64,000 nucleotides of DNA, taken from assembly GCA_937915755.1 (NCBI GenBank), contig CALGGR010000326.1:1-64000 (forward strand). Direction: 5' to 3'. This stretch comes from an uncultured Fretibacterium sp. GTDB lineage: Bacteria > Synergistota > Synergistia > Synergistales > Aminobacteriaceae. Below are positions 17,214 to 25,225 of the stretch, in pieces. The notes beneath the pieces were generated by a model that was given only the letters and a program-made list of their open reading frames with translations, was not told where the DNA came from and ran no database searches. The translations under genes and the position numbers were made by a program. Position 1 is the first letter of the stretch. Each line of letters opens with the position of its first letter.

Positions 17214-17498
17214 ATGACGCTCAGGGAAGAGGTTTTGATGAATCTTGAACAGATACCAGAAAATAAGCTGTCAGTACTGCTTCACTTCATGCGTTTTCTT
17301 GCGGAGTGCCCCGTTACGTTAGGAATGCCGGAGAAACCGAGAGGAAGACCCCGTGATTTGTATGGGATACTTGAAGGGAAAATATGGGTTGCTGATGACT
17401 TCGATGAGCCTATGGAGTTGGTAACTGAGAGTGAACTTAGGGAGCTTAGAGAGGCTGCTAATCAGAAGGCAGCGGAAGTTCAGGAGGCAGCAGTATGA
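17214..17498 (+). CDS. DUF2281-type antitoxin for the PIN toxin, copy 2
   Basis: A 94-residue paralogue of the gene at 16725, the same length, with MTLREEVLMNLEQIPENKLSVLLHFMRFL and the toxin-binding strip LEGKIWVADDFDEPMELVTE. The start at ATG 17214 follows AGGAGG. Its stop overlaps the PIN toxin start as ATGA, the normal arrangement of a coupled antitoxin-toxin pair, so this copy is the likely cognate antitoxin. Confidence 0.78.
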   Translation: MTLREEVLMNLEQIPENKLSVLLHFMRFLAECPVTLGMPEKPRGRPRDLYGILEGKIWVADDFDEPMELVTESELRELREAANQKAAEVQEAAV

Positions 17499-17899
17499 AG
17501 TACATGATCGATACATGCACTTTGATATGGTACATGACGCGAGACAAGAAACTACCCGACTCCATTAGAGACATCATATACAACAGTGATAATGTGTATG
17601 TGAGCATTACTACTTTGTGGGAGATTGCCTTAAAGCAGACCACTGGGAAACTTTCCAGTGTAACCAAAAGCATTTACGAGATTGCTGGACTCTGCGGGAA
17701 CAATGGAATCGTCATTATGCCTCTGAAATTTGCATACCTTGAGGGGATAAAGCGACTTCCCTTTATACACAACGACCCTTTCGACCGTATCATCATAGCA
17801 ACAGCAATCGAGGAGGACTTGACACTCTTAACCAAAGACAGCGAGATAATCAAGTATGACGGAGTAAAAACACTCTGGCAAACCGAAAAGGAGGAATAA
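17495..17899 (+). CDS. vapC: PIN-domain toxin (VapC-like)
   Basis: A 134-residue PIN ribonuclease. The acidic metal-binding residues are visible as D6 (MIDTCTL), E43 (LWEIALKQ), D94/D97 (NDPFDR) and possibly D115. The order MIDTCTLIW-YVSITTLWEIA-HNDPFDRIIIATA matches PIN toxins that cut tRNA or rRNA. It is coupled to the antitoxin just upstream. All acidic residues are present, so the toxin is probably functional. Confidence 0.85.
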   Translation: MKYMIDTCTLIWYMTRDKKLPDSIRDIIYNSDNVYVSITTLWEIALKQTTGKLSSVTKSIYEIAGLCGNNGIVIMPLKFAYLEGIKRLPFIHNDPFDRIIIATAIEEDLTLLTKDSEIIKYDGVKTLWQTEKEE

Positions 17900-17902
17900 T
17901 AA

Positions 17903-19339
17903 TTGGCACGAAATATAACACCGAGAAAAGAGAACTATTCACAGTGGTATCTTGACGTAATCAAAGCAGCAGGACTCGCAGACTATGCCCCAGTTCGCGG
18001 CTGTATGGTAATCCGTCCCACAGGCTATGCAATCTGGGAGAACATTCAGGCGAAGCTCGACGCTGAGATCAAGCGCACAGGACACGTAAACGCATACTTC
18101 CCGCTGCTGATTCCCGAGTCATTCTTCAGGAAGGAAGCCGAACACGTTGAAGGATTCGCCCCTGAGCTTGCTATGGTTACCCACGCTGGCGGTGAAAAGC
18201 TCGAAGAACCCCTTGCAGTCCGTTCGACATCTGAGACCGTGATAGGTTACATGTATTCTAAATGGATTCAGTCATGGCGCGATTTGCCCGTACTCATGAA
18301 CCAGTGGTGCAACGTCATGCGCTGGGAGAAACGCCCCCGCCTCTTTCTTAGAACGTCCGAATTTCTCTGGCAGGAAGGACACACCGCTCATGAGACTGAA
18401 CAGGAAGCACGAGAAGAGACCATCAGAATGCTTGAAGTCTACCGCGACCTCATGGAAAATGAACTCGCTCTCCCGATAATCGCAGGCGAAAAGACAGCAG
18501 GCGAGAGATTTCCGGGTGCTGTTGAGACCTACACCTGCGAGGCTATGATGAGCGACGCTAAGGCACTTCAGGCGGGAACAAGCCACTTCTTAGGGCAGAA
18601 CTTCGCAAAGGCTTTTGAGATTCAATTCCAGAACAGAGAGGGCGAATTAACTTACTGCTGGACAACGAGCTGGGGCGTTTCAACAAGAATAGTCGGCGCG
18701 TTAATTATGGTTCACTCCGATGATGACGGTCTCATACTTCCACCGCGAATAGCTCCTACAAAGGCCGTAATCCTCCCAATCTCGAAGGACGAAAGCATCG
18801 CCGCCAACGAAATCCTCCCCAAAGCAAAAGAGATTTCCGCAAAACTCGACGCAGAACTCGGCGGAATGTTCACGAAGGTTGACACTGACTTCCACATGAG
18901 GCCGGCTGACCGCTTCTTTACGCATCTTCAGAAGGGTGTACCTTTGAGGCTTGAACTAGGCGAGAAGGATTTAGCCGCAGGAACTGTGAGGCTCGTCCGC
19001 AGGGACACAGGCGCGAAAATTGATGTCAAGAACGATAAAGTCATACCGACAGTGAAGGAGCTGCTCGATGAGATTCAGGCAAATCTTTACGCAAGGGCAA
19101 AGGCTTTCAGGGACGAGAACACTCACGACGCTTCAAGCTATGACGAGATGAAGGAGATCATCGCGGAGAAGGGCGGATTCGTCAGGGCTTACTTCGGCGG
19201 CACAAAGGACGATGAGACAAGAATACGTGAGGAAACAGGCGCAACTCCGAGATGTATATTGCCGGGCGACAACAAAGGCAAGTGCATAATCACGGGCAAT
19301 GACGGCGCAAGGCTGACAGTTTTCGCAAAGGCGTATTGA
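17903..19339 (+). CDS. proS: Prolyl-tRNA synthetase, archaeal/eukaryotic-type (short form)
   Basis: Class II synthetase charging tRNA-Pro, 478 residues. It lacks the large editing insertion of the long bacterial form and has the C-terminal extension of the archaeal/eukaryotic type. Motif 2 is NVMRWEKRPRLFLRTSEF with WQEGHTAH after it; motif 3 is GALIMVHSDDDGLILPPRIAP. The protein ends in an aromatic AKAY as usual. The start is TTG at 17903, eight bases after AAGGAGG. It follows the PIN toxin by only three bases, an odd neighbour for a housekeeping gene. Confidence 0.95.
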   Translation: MARNITPRKENYSQWYLDVIKAAGLADYAPVRGCMVIRPTGYAIWENIQAKLDAEIKRTGHVNAYFPLLIPESFFRKEAEHVEGFAPELAMVTHAGGEKLEEPLAVRSTSETVIGYMYSKWIQSWRDLPVLMNQWCNVMRWEKRPRLFLRTSEFLWQEGHTAHETEQEAREETIRMLEVYRDLMENELALPIIAGEKTAGERFPGAVETYTCEAMMSDAKALQAGTSHFLGQNFAKAFEIQFQNREGELTYCWTTSWGVSTRIVGALIMVHSDDDGLILPPRIAPTKAVILPISKDESIAANEILPKAKEISAKLDAELGGMFTKVDTDFHMRPADRFFTHLQKGVPLRLELGEKDLAAGTVRLVRRDTGAKIDVKNDKVIPTVKELLDEIQANLYARAKAFRDENTHDASSYDEMKEIIAEKGGFVRAYFGGTKDDETRIREETGATPRCILPGDNKGKCIITGNDGARLTVFAKAY

Positions 19340-19342
19340 TTC

Positions 19343-20191
19343 ATGGCTGAACATTACGAGGCTGATTTAGTCTTTAACGCAGGAGAGGGGAATTATCTTC
19401 CTTCGGCTGACGTTTGGCTGGTTATCGACGTTCTGAGGGCTACGACGGTAATGACACGTTGGTTTGAGCTTGGGGGGACTGAGCTTTACCCCGTGAAAAC
19501 TCCCGATGACGCTAGAAAGTTGGTCGAGGAATTACGCGCTCGGGGGTCTTCGCCGTTATTGATGGGCGAGGTCAACGGTATTCCTCCTGAGGGATTCGAC
19601 TTCGGGAACTCACCGCTTGAGCTTACGTATGAGATAATCCGTGAGCATTATTGCGGGGTCATGTCAACAACAAACGGAACGAAAGCACTCCTAGAGGCTG
19701 AGTCTTCAGGCTGCCCCGTTATTGCCGCAAGTCTCAGGAATTACTCCGCATGCCTTGATCACGCTCTCACTATTGGAAAGAGGATAGGGATTCTATGCTC
19801 TGGAAGAAAAAGCCGTCCTTCATGGGAGGATACGCTATGCGCGGGGGCAGTCGTTGAGGATTTAATGAGGCGGGGAGAGGTCTTTATGTCCGACAGCGCG
19901 AGGATTGCCCTGACTCTCTGGCAGAACAGCGGGGATGATACGGAGTCATTCGTCCGAAAGTCAAATCACGCTCAATATCTCACACAAATCGGGTACAGCG
20001 GTGATATTTCGTTTGCCTGCGAGATTGACGCTTCGACGGTCGTCCCCATGCTTGCTGAGAATGAAGAACGCACGGTGTTGCGCGCAGTATCAGGGAGCGC
20101 GAGGCCGTATCATCGTGAGGATATTACGGAGAAGAATGCTGAGGCTGACCCTTTCGAGGAATTGCTTGCTTACACTAGAAAGAAGGTTTGA
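19343..20191 (+). CDS. comB: 2-phosphosulfolactate phosphatase
   Basis: ComB-family magnesium-dependent acid phosphatase that removes phosphate from (2R)-2-phospho-3-sulfolactate, a step first described in coenzyme M synthesis; 282 residues. Blocks seen are VWLVIDVLRATTVMTRW near the start, STTNGTKALLEA and LCSGRKSRPSWEDTLCAGA. No comA or comC homologue is adjacent, so sulfolactate metabolism is uncertain here. It starts three bases after the proS stop without a clear ribosome site and may depend on coupling. Confidence 0.88.
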   Translation: MAEHYEADLVFNAGEGNYLPSADVWLVIDVLRATTVMTRWFELGGTELYPVKTPDDARKLVEELRARGSSPLLMGEVNGIPPEGFDFGNSPLELTYEIIREHYCGVMSTTNGTKALLEAESSGCPVIAASLRNYSACLDHALTIGKRIGILCSGRKSRPSWEDTLCAGAVVEDLMRRGEVFMSDSARIALTLWQNSGDDTESFVRKSNHAQYLTQIGYSGDISFACEIDASTVVPMLAENEERTVLRAVSGSARPYHREDITEKNAEADPFEELLAYTRKKV

Positions 20192-20194
20192 CGT

Positions 20195-21409
20195 ATGAAG
20201 ACGCTTTACATTGACTGCTTTGCGGGAATTGCGGGCGATATGTTCATCGGGGCATTGCTGAACCTCGTCCCAAACCCCGAATTTTTCAGGAACGAAATCA
20301 GGAAGATTACCGCGCTTGACCCGCATGAATACGAGCTGATAATAGAGAGGTCAACAAAAAACGGACTCGCCGGAATAAATTTCGATGTTCACACTCACGA
20401 GCATCATCACGAACACGAACACGGCCATGAACATGAACATCACCACCATCATCGACACTTGGCGGACATCGAGGCCATGCTTTCAGGGAGCATGTTATCG
20501 CAGAGAGTGAAGAGAGAGGCTATCCGGGCGTTCTCATTGCTTGCTGATGCTGAGGCAAACGTTCACGGAACGACACCCGACAAGATTCACTTCCACGAGG
20601 TCGGAGCTGTCGACTCAATCATCGACATAACGGGCGCGTTCATATTGATGGAGGCTATTGGGTGGCCGAGAGTGATATTCTCGCCCTTGAACGTGGGCTC
20701 AGGGACGGTAACTTGCGCTCACGGAGTTCTGCCTGTTCCTGCTCCGGCGACTGAGTACCTTCTTCACGGGCTTCCTGTATTCTCGGCGGGGTCTCCAATG
20801 GAGCGGACTACACCGACGGGCGCATTGCTTGCGAAGATTCTTGCTGACGGTTTCGGAGCAATTCCAGCTGGGAAAATCACGGCATCGGGCTTTGGTTTCG
20901 GAAACCGTGAGAGCGAAGACATGCCAAACGCATTGAGGGCCATGATTATTGAGACGGCTGGGGAAATCGGCGGGCTTGTTCGAGAGAAACTGACGCTCAT
21001 TGAGTGCAACATTGACGACATGAACCCGCAGGATTATGAGGTCGTCTGCGGAAAACTTTTCGAGGCTGGTGCGCTTGACGTTTGGATGGAAAACATCAGC
21101 ATGAAGAAGTCAAGGCCGGGCGTAAAATTCTGCTGTCTCACGATTCCTGATGAGGCTGTCAACATGAGCAAGGTAATTTTGAGGCACACAACTACTCAGG
21201 GAGTGAGGCTGAAGGATTATGACAGGTTACGGCTGAACTGGAGGATTGAGGAGGCTGAAACGTCTCTAGGGAAGATTCGCGTTAAGGTTACGGAGCTTGA
21301 CGGCGAAACTCTAAGGAGCGTACCCGAATATGAGGACGTCAAGGCCATAGCGCAACATCACAATATCCCGATGTGGGAGGCAAGGAATCTCATTCTCAGG
21401 GAAATATAA
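20195..21409 (+). CDS. larC: LarC nickel insertion enzyme
   Basis: Nickel chelatase that inserts Ni into the pyridinium-dicarboxylate mononucleotide cofactor of LarA-type racemases; 404 residues. The start MKTLYIDCFAGIAGDMFIGALL is the family hallmark, and a His-rich stretch at about residues 66-88 fits metal handling. HFHEVGAVDSIIDITG and ERTTPTGALLAKILA are also typical. LarB, LarE and a LarA-like racemase are not in the window. It is last in the proS-comB-larC run and is followed by a terminator. Confidence 0.92.
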   Translation: MKTLYIDCFAGIAGDMFIGALLNLVPNPEFFRNEIRKITALDPHEYELIIERSTKNGLAGINFDVHTHEHHHEHEHGHEHEHHHHHRHLADIEAMLSGSMLSQRVKREAIRAFSLLADAEANVHGTTPDKIHFHEVGAVDSIIDITGAFILMEAIGWPRVIFSPLNVGSGTVTCAHGVLPVPAPATEYLLHGLPVFSAGSPMERTTPTGALLAKILADGFGAIPAGKITASGFGFGNRESEDMPNALRAMIIETAGEIGGLVREKLTLIECNIDDMNPQDYEVVCGKLFEAGALDVWMENISMKKSRPGVKFCCLTIPDEAVNMSKVILRHTTTQGVRLKDYDRLRLNWRIEEAETSLGKIRVKVTELDGETLRSVPEYEDVKAIAQHHNIPMWEARNLILREI

Positions 21410-21416
21410 AATTTAA

Positions 21417-21448
21417 TCCCCCGCCGGATTATTCTGACGGGGGAATTT
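21417..21448 (+). terminator. Terminator between larC and the convergent GTPase gene
   Basis: A seven-pair GC-rich stem, CCCCCG with CGGGGG plus one A-T pair (21417-21423 with 21438-21444), with one inner mismatch and then a T-rich tail TTTTTATTT on the plus strand. It can also work for the minus strand, though that tail is weaker. Confidence 0.75.
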
Positions 21449-22606
21449 TTATTTCTCGTAATTGTGCAGATAATGGGAGAACGAGTATTTGCTCCACTTC
21501 TCTTTTATCAGCTTCGCAAGTACCTCCGCAAATTCCTCAACTTTCTTTAACTCTCCGTCAATCATATCCTGCCACACTGAAGTCGCCGCTTCGATAAATT
21601 CATGGCCGAAAAGCGCGAGAACTGACGCAGCCTGATCCGATTTCCCAAACTCCTTTATTCCTACATCTTCAAAGCTATCTATTTCATCGTCTTTGATTTT
21701 CTTGTTGAGTTTTTGAGAGGCTCCGAAGTCAGCAAATGGTATAGCCACGCGCCCTGCCATTGACATTTTACTGCTGAAGCCCCAGACTTCCGCCCAGATT
21801 TTCTCTATATCGTCATTGGAAAGCACAAGGTTGTAGACTTTTGCAATCTTCTCGAACGCACTGTAAACGTCGTACTGAGATGTGAAAATGTTAACGAGCG
21901 GAATCTTGTTGATGAAGCCCATAGCGTCCTTTACGCTTCTGTGAAGTATCTCAGTGGCGAGTTCCCCCTTGGCTTCAACGTTGACCTTTTGGGCGGCAAT
22001 GAAGCCGTTTTTGATGAATCGCGGAAGATTAGAGACCGTAACGTCAACAAGTTTGTTAAGCCCGAACGGCTCTGTATTACCTTTCTTCTGTGCCAGCACT
22101 GGTACTATAGGTATATCCTCCATGCCTTTGCTTCGGAGTGCTGTGTTGACTATCTGCGTCCATTCATCAACATCTTCAAGGAAATAACACTTTGTTAATA
22201 CGATGATAAACGGCAGGCCTATCGAGTGAAGAGCTTTGATGAACTCCACTTCTTCATCAAAGAGGCGGTCTTGGCCTATACCGATGCAGTACCATATCAC
22301 ATGTATACCGTTCAGGTTGAAATGGGCTTTGTCGGAATCTGCCGCGCCCTCGAGTATTCTCTGCTTGATAGCCTGCATTGTTTTGTCTCTTTTGGAATCT
22401 CTCAGCTCAAAGCCTACTGTGTCAAGTATCTTCACAGGAACATTCTCAGAACTGTATTCCCTTGCGTATTGCGTCTGAGGCGAGCCCTTTCCCTTTGCGT
22501 CTCCCTAAAGGTTGAACATGGTGTTAATGAGAGTGGTCTTTCCTGATCCGCTCATACCTGCTACAACGATATTGGCAGTTTATATGCGTTCGACTTCGTC
22601 CGGCAT
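21449..22606 (-). pseudogene. P-loop GTPase-like gene broken by two in-frame stops near its start
   Basis: With ATG 22606 (ribosome site GAAGGAGAT), a 386-codon frame encodes MPDEVERI, then TAA (codon 9), then the P-loop GMSGSGKTTLINTMFNL, then TAG (codon 34, 22507-22505), then an intact remainder. The remainder has a G3-like LDTVGFEL, a G4-like LTKC, and a C-terminal helical region with SMAGRVAIPFADF. The P-loop lies between the two stops, so restart at the downstream GTG (22435) would give a protein unable to bind GTP normally. The body is open for over 320 codons, which points to recent loss, sequence error or readthrough. Confidence 0.7.
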
Positions 22607-22740
22607 AAGCTATATCTCCTTCGTCTTGAATGAATGGTATTGTAACATATATTATTTTCTGTGAACACTTGGAACGCTCTCTCAAATTATCCTTGTTGAA
22701 TATACAATCTTAATTTGTAATTAAGACAAGTATTTACGAT

Positions 22741-22769
22741 TTTACATTGTGAGATCGGAGAAATATAAT
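22741..22769 (+). promoter_or_regulatory. sigma70 promoter of the dehydrogenase-TTT operon
   Basis: A TTTACA -35 (22741-22746) and a consensus TATAAT -10 (22764-22769) are spaced exactly 17 bases apart. Transcription would start near 22776, giving a leader of about 124 bases before ATG 22900. Confidence 0.8.
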
Positions 22770-22812
22770 CTCAATTATTCAAACCGCAGAAACTCAGGAG
22801 AAGTTATTAAGT

Positions 22813-22875
22813 ATGGACGCGTTTGCAGAACACACGCTTCACGATATACTACCGGGTAAATCATCGGGTATATAA
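22813..22875 (+). CDS. Possible 20-residue upstream ORF in the operon leader
   Basis: ATG 22813 is preceded by AGGAGA about ten bases upstream and encodes MDAFAEHTLHDILPGKSSGI, ending 24 bases before the dehydrogenase start. It lies entirely in the predicted leader. Two CGGGTA repeats sit near its 3' end. It might control downstream translation or transcription, but a chance ORF cannot be excluded. Confidence 0.3.
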   Translation: MDAFAEHTLHDILPGKSSGI

Positions 22876-22899
22876 ATCTCACACAGGAGGAAATTCGTT

Positions 22900-23811
22900 A
22901 TGTCATTCTCATTAGGATTCATCGGTTTCGGCGAGGCTGCCTACAACATGGGCAAGGGCCTCAAGAATGAAGGTCTCGAAGACATCAAGGCTTATGATGT
23001 CGTGATGGACAAGGAAGGCCCAATGCGCGACACAGTTCTGAAACGTTGTGAGGACGCGAAAATCAAGGCCGTCTTCTCAACGAAGGAACTCGTCGAGAAC
23101 AGCGACATCGTTGTCATCGCAGTACCCGCAAGATTCACGGCCTCAACTGCTGACGGTCTCAAGCCATTCGCAATGGCAGGACAGCTTTTCGCAGACGTTA
23201 CGACCGCGCTCCCTTCAATCAAAGAGGCACAGGCTGAAGCGTTCGCAAAACTCGGAGCTGAGTACATCGACTCGGCAATGCTAGGCTCGCTCATGGCACT
23301 TGGCCACAAAGTCCCCATTCTCGCATCTGGTAAAGGCTGCAAGAGATGGCACGACACAATGACACCTTTCAACATGAAAATTTCCCTCGTCAACCCAGAC
23401 GACCCCGACAATACCAAAGCAGGCGAGGCATCAAAGATTAAGCTCGTTCGCTCGGTATTCATGAAGGGAATCGAGGGACTCATCGTTGAGACATTGCTCT
23501 TTGCGAGAAAGTGCGGAGTTGAGGATTACATTCTCTCGTCAATCTCGAACTCAATGAACCGCGACAAGTTCGAGGATATTGCGCTGAGAATGGCAGGGGC
23601 TGACCTCATTCACTCAGAGCGAAGGAGCTTCGAGGTCGGCGAGTCAATGGAACTCATGAAGGAAGTCGGAGTTGAGCCGTTAATGGCAATGGGAACTAAG
23701 GAACGCCTTGCACGCACGGCGGCACTCGGTCTCAATGAGGAGCTTCACGGAATTGTCCCCAAAGAGTTCGACAAGATTTACGCTCTCTGGGACGAGAAGA
23801 AATACAGTTAA
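22900..23811 (+). CDS. NAD(P)-binding dehydrogenase, 6-phosphogluconate/DUF1932 type
   Basis: A 303-residue beta-hydroxyacid dehydrogenase-like enzyme. The N-terminal Rossmann fold opens with LGFIGFGEAAYNMGKGL. The C-terminal helical domain (SKIKLVRSVFMKGIEGLIVETLLFARKCGV) matches DUF1932, in which the conserved lysine region is catalytic. It is first in the operon with tctC, tctB and tctA, so its substrate is probably the organic acid taken up by the TTT carrier or a product of it. AGGAGG is well placed before the ATG. Confidence 0.85.
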   Translation: MSFSLGFIGFGEAAYNMGKGLKNEGLEDIKAYDVVMDKEGPMRDTVLKRCEDAKIKAVFSTKELVENSDIVVIAVPARFTASTADGLKPFAMAGQLFADVTTALPSIKEAQAEAFAKLGAEYIDSAMLGSLMALGHKVPILASGKGCKRWHDTMTPFNMKISLVNPDDPDNTKAGEASKIKLVRSVFMKGIEGLIVETLLFARKCGVEDYILSSISNSMNRDKFEDIALRMAGADLIHSERRSFEVGESMELMKEVGVEPLMAMGTKERLARTAALGLNEELHGIVPKEFDKIYALWDEKKYS

Positions 23812-23826
23812 GGAGGAATTATCATC

Positions 23827-24801
23827 ATGAAGAAAGTTTTTGCGTTCGCTCTAGTTTTTGTAATGGCTCTTTCAGGAGCATCGTTTGCCGCAGACTGGCC
23901 GGCTGGTACGGTCAACGTCGTTCTTCCCTATGGTGCGGGCGGAGACACTGACACATATTGCCGACAGCTTTTCCAGCGCGTGAGCAAGATCACGGGTCAG
24001 ACGTTCGTCGTCATCAACCAGCAGGGCGGCTCAGGAATCGTTGCAGCTATGGACGTTCTCAACAAGAAGCCCGACGGTTACACGATACTGTTCAACCACA
24101 CAGGCGCGTCGCTCGTTCAGGAAGCTACGGGAATGGTTGACTTCTCGTACACAAACAGCTTCGAGAACTGCTGCACGGTCGCAATCGACGAGACATACTC
24201 ACTCGTTGCGATTTCACCGGAAGGCGAGTACAAGAGCTACAGCAAGGGCTGGAAGACTCTCGCTGACATGATCGCCTATGCGAAGGAAAATCCCGGCAAG
24301 GTCAGGTATTCGACAGTGTTCGGCTCAACGACTGAGTACGTCGGGACAATGCTTGAGCGTCAGGCAGGAGTCGAGTTCGACAACATCAACGTCGGAACTT
24401 CAGGCGGTGAAAGAATGGCGGCCATGCTGGGCGGACAGGTTGATATTCTCGCGGCCAACTACATGCAGGTCAAGGACTACATCGAGAAGGGCGACCTCGT
24501 TTGCCTCGCGGTAATGTCGAAGCAGAGAGTGCCGGGAATCGACTATCCTACATTCGCGGAGCTGGGATATGACAAGGTTGTAACGGCGAAGAAGTATGAG
24601 GTCAAGTTCCCCAAAGGAACCGACAAGGCAATCGTCGACAAACTTGCCGGAATCTGCAAGGAAATCGTCCTCAATGACGCGAGCTATGCCGATGTTCTGA
24701 AGGTCTACTTTGCACAGCCTCTCTACAGGGACGCGGAGCAGATGAACAAGGAAGACCCCGAAGAAGTCAAGGAGCTTGAAGCAGGGTTAGCGGCAGACTA
24801 A
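23827..24801 (+). CDS. tctC: TTT transporter periplasmic binding protein
   Basis: Extracytoplasmic solute receptor of a tripartite tricarboxylate-type carrier, 324 residues. The signal peptide is MKKVFAFALVFVMALSGASFA, cleaved near residue 21, followed by WPAGTVNVVLPYGAGGDTD and the family GGSGIVAAMDVLNKKPDGYT motif. The ligand cannot be told from sequence; this family binds carboxylates as varied as citrate, tartrate and terephthalate. It sits 15 bases after the dehydrogenase. The usual short spacer to tctB is instead more than 420 bases long because of a structured element. Confidence 0.92.
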   Translation: MKKVFAFALVFVMALSGASFAADWPAGTVNVVLPYGAGGDTDTYCRQLFQRVSKITGQTFVVINQQGGSGIVAAMDVLNKKPDGYTILFNHTGASLVQEATGMVDFSYTNSFENCCTVAIDETYSLVAISPEGEYKSYSKGWKTLADMIAYAKENPGKVRYSTVFGSTTEYVGTMLERQAGVEFDNINVGTSGGERMAAMLGGQVDILAANYMQVKDYIEKGDLVCLAVMSKQRVPGIDYPTFAELGYDKVVTAKKYEVKFPKGTDKAIVDKLAGICKEIVLNDASYADVLKVYFAQPLYRDAEQMNKEDPEEVKELEAGLAAD

Positions 24802-24814
24802 TTCAGGAGTCAGT

Positions 24815-25152
24815 AACCTCACGTCTAAAGACGGGGGCTTGAAAAAAAGTCCTTGCTGACTAGCCTAAGTCTTGAGATAAAGACTACGTTACCTGCGAAT
24901 GTATAGGTACCGGCGGACGTAAATCCTAATCTGCCGCTCTACGGTTTGTGGTTAAACAGTCCTGAGAGGCAGGGGCAGTGCTGCAAGCAAATAAACCGCA
25001 GGATAACATTGGCGAAGGATTATAACTCTAGCGGGCGGAGGTCTGTTCCTTTTTAGCAGATATAAGGCCCGCTCGCCTTAGGCGATATACTACTAACAAA
25101 AAGGAGGGCGCACTTCCTCCCCATAGCTAAGGGGTATCCGTGCGAGTTTTTA
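24815..25152 (+). ncRNA. Structured mobile RNA element, probably a HEARO/IscB-type omega RNA without its protein
   Basis: About 340 bases with no plausible ORF and dense base pairing. Seen stems: 24818-24825 with 24830-24837 (one mismatch); 24868-24873 with 24880-24885; 24890-24894 with 24905-24909; 24911-24916 with 24931-24936; a long-range stem 24942-24949 with 24991-24998; 24961-24964 with 24970-24973; 25030-25036 with 25067-25073 enclosing 25042-25047 with 25055-25060; 25074-25077 with 25081-25084; 25103-25107 with 25116-25120; 25119-25122 with 25131-25134. The sequence immediately to the right is ATGA (25153), the reported insertion flank of HEARO elements, and ATGAGA fits the NWRRNA adjacent motif reported for one IscB. 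In IscB systems the guide is taken from the left flank, here the bases just after the tctC stop. No iscB or transposase is present. Boundaries are approximate and the family name is inference. Confidence 0.55.
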
Positions 25153-25156
25153 ATGA

Positions 25157-25197
25157 GAAATTTTCCGCCTGTAATGTTAGAGTTGCGGGCGGATTTC
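25157..25197 (+). promoter_or_regulatory. Intercistronic hairpin before tctB
   Basis: CCGCC (25165-25169) pairs with GGCGG (25188-25192), extended by GAAAT (25157-25161) with ATTTC (25193-25197) across a three-base bulge. There is no T run. It is probably the native hairpin after tctC that stabilises or partly terminates the abundant binding-protein mRNA, now separated from tctC by the inserted element. Confidence 0.5.
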
Positions 25198-25225
25198 GTT
25201 CACATTTTAGGAGGGAAAAATTTTC

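Noticed and set aside
24815..25152. Group I or group II intron, or the end of an IS605/TnpB element, as the structured insert
   Set aside because: No group I P-Q-R-S core or group II domain V was recognised and no reverse transcriptase is present. A TnpB-type guide RNA would overlap a tnpB 3' end, and there is none; the upstream gene is an intact tctC. The TnpB option is not fully excluded.
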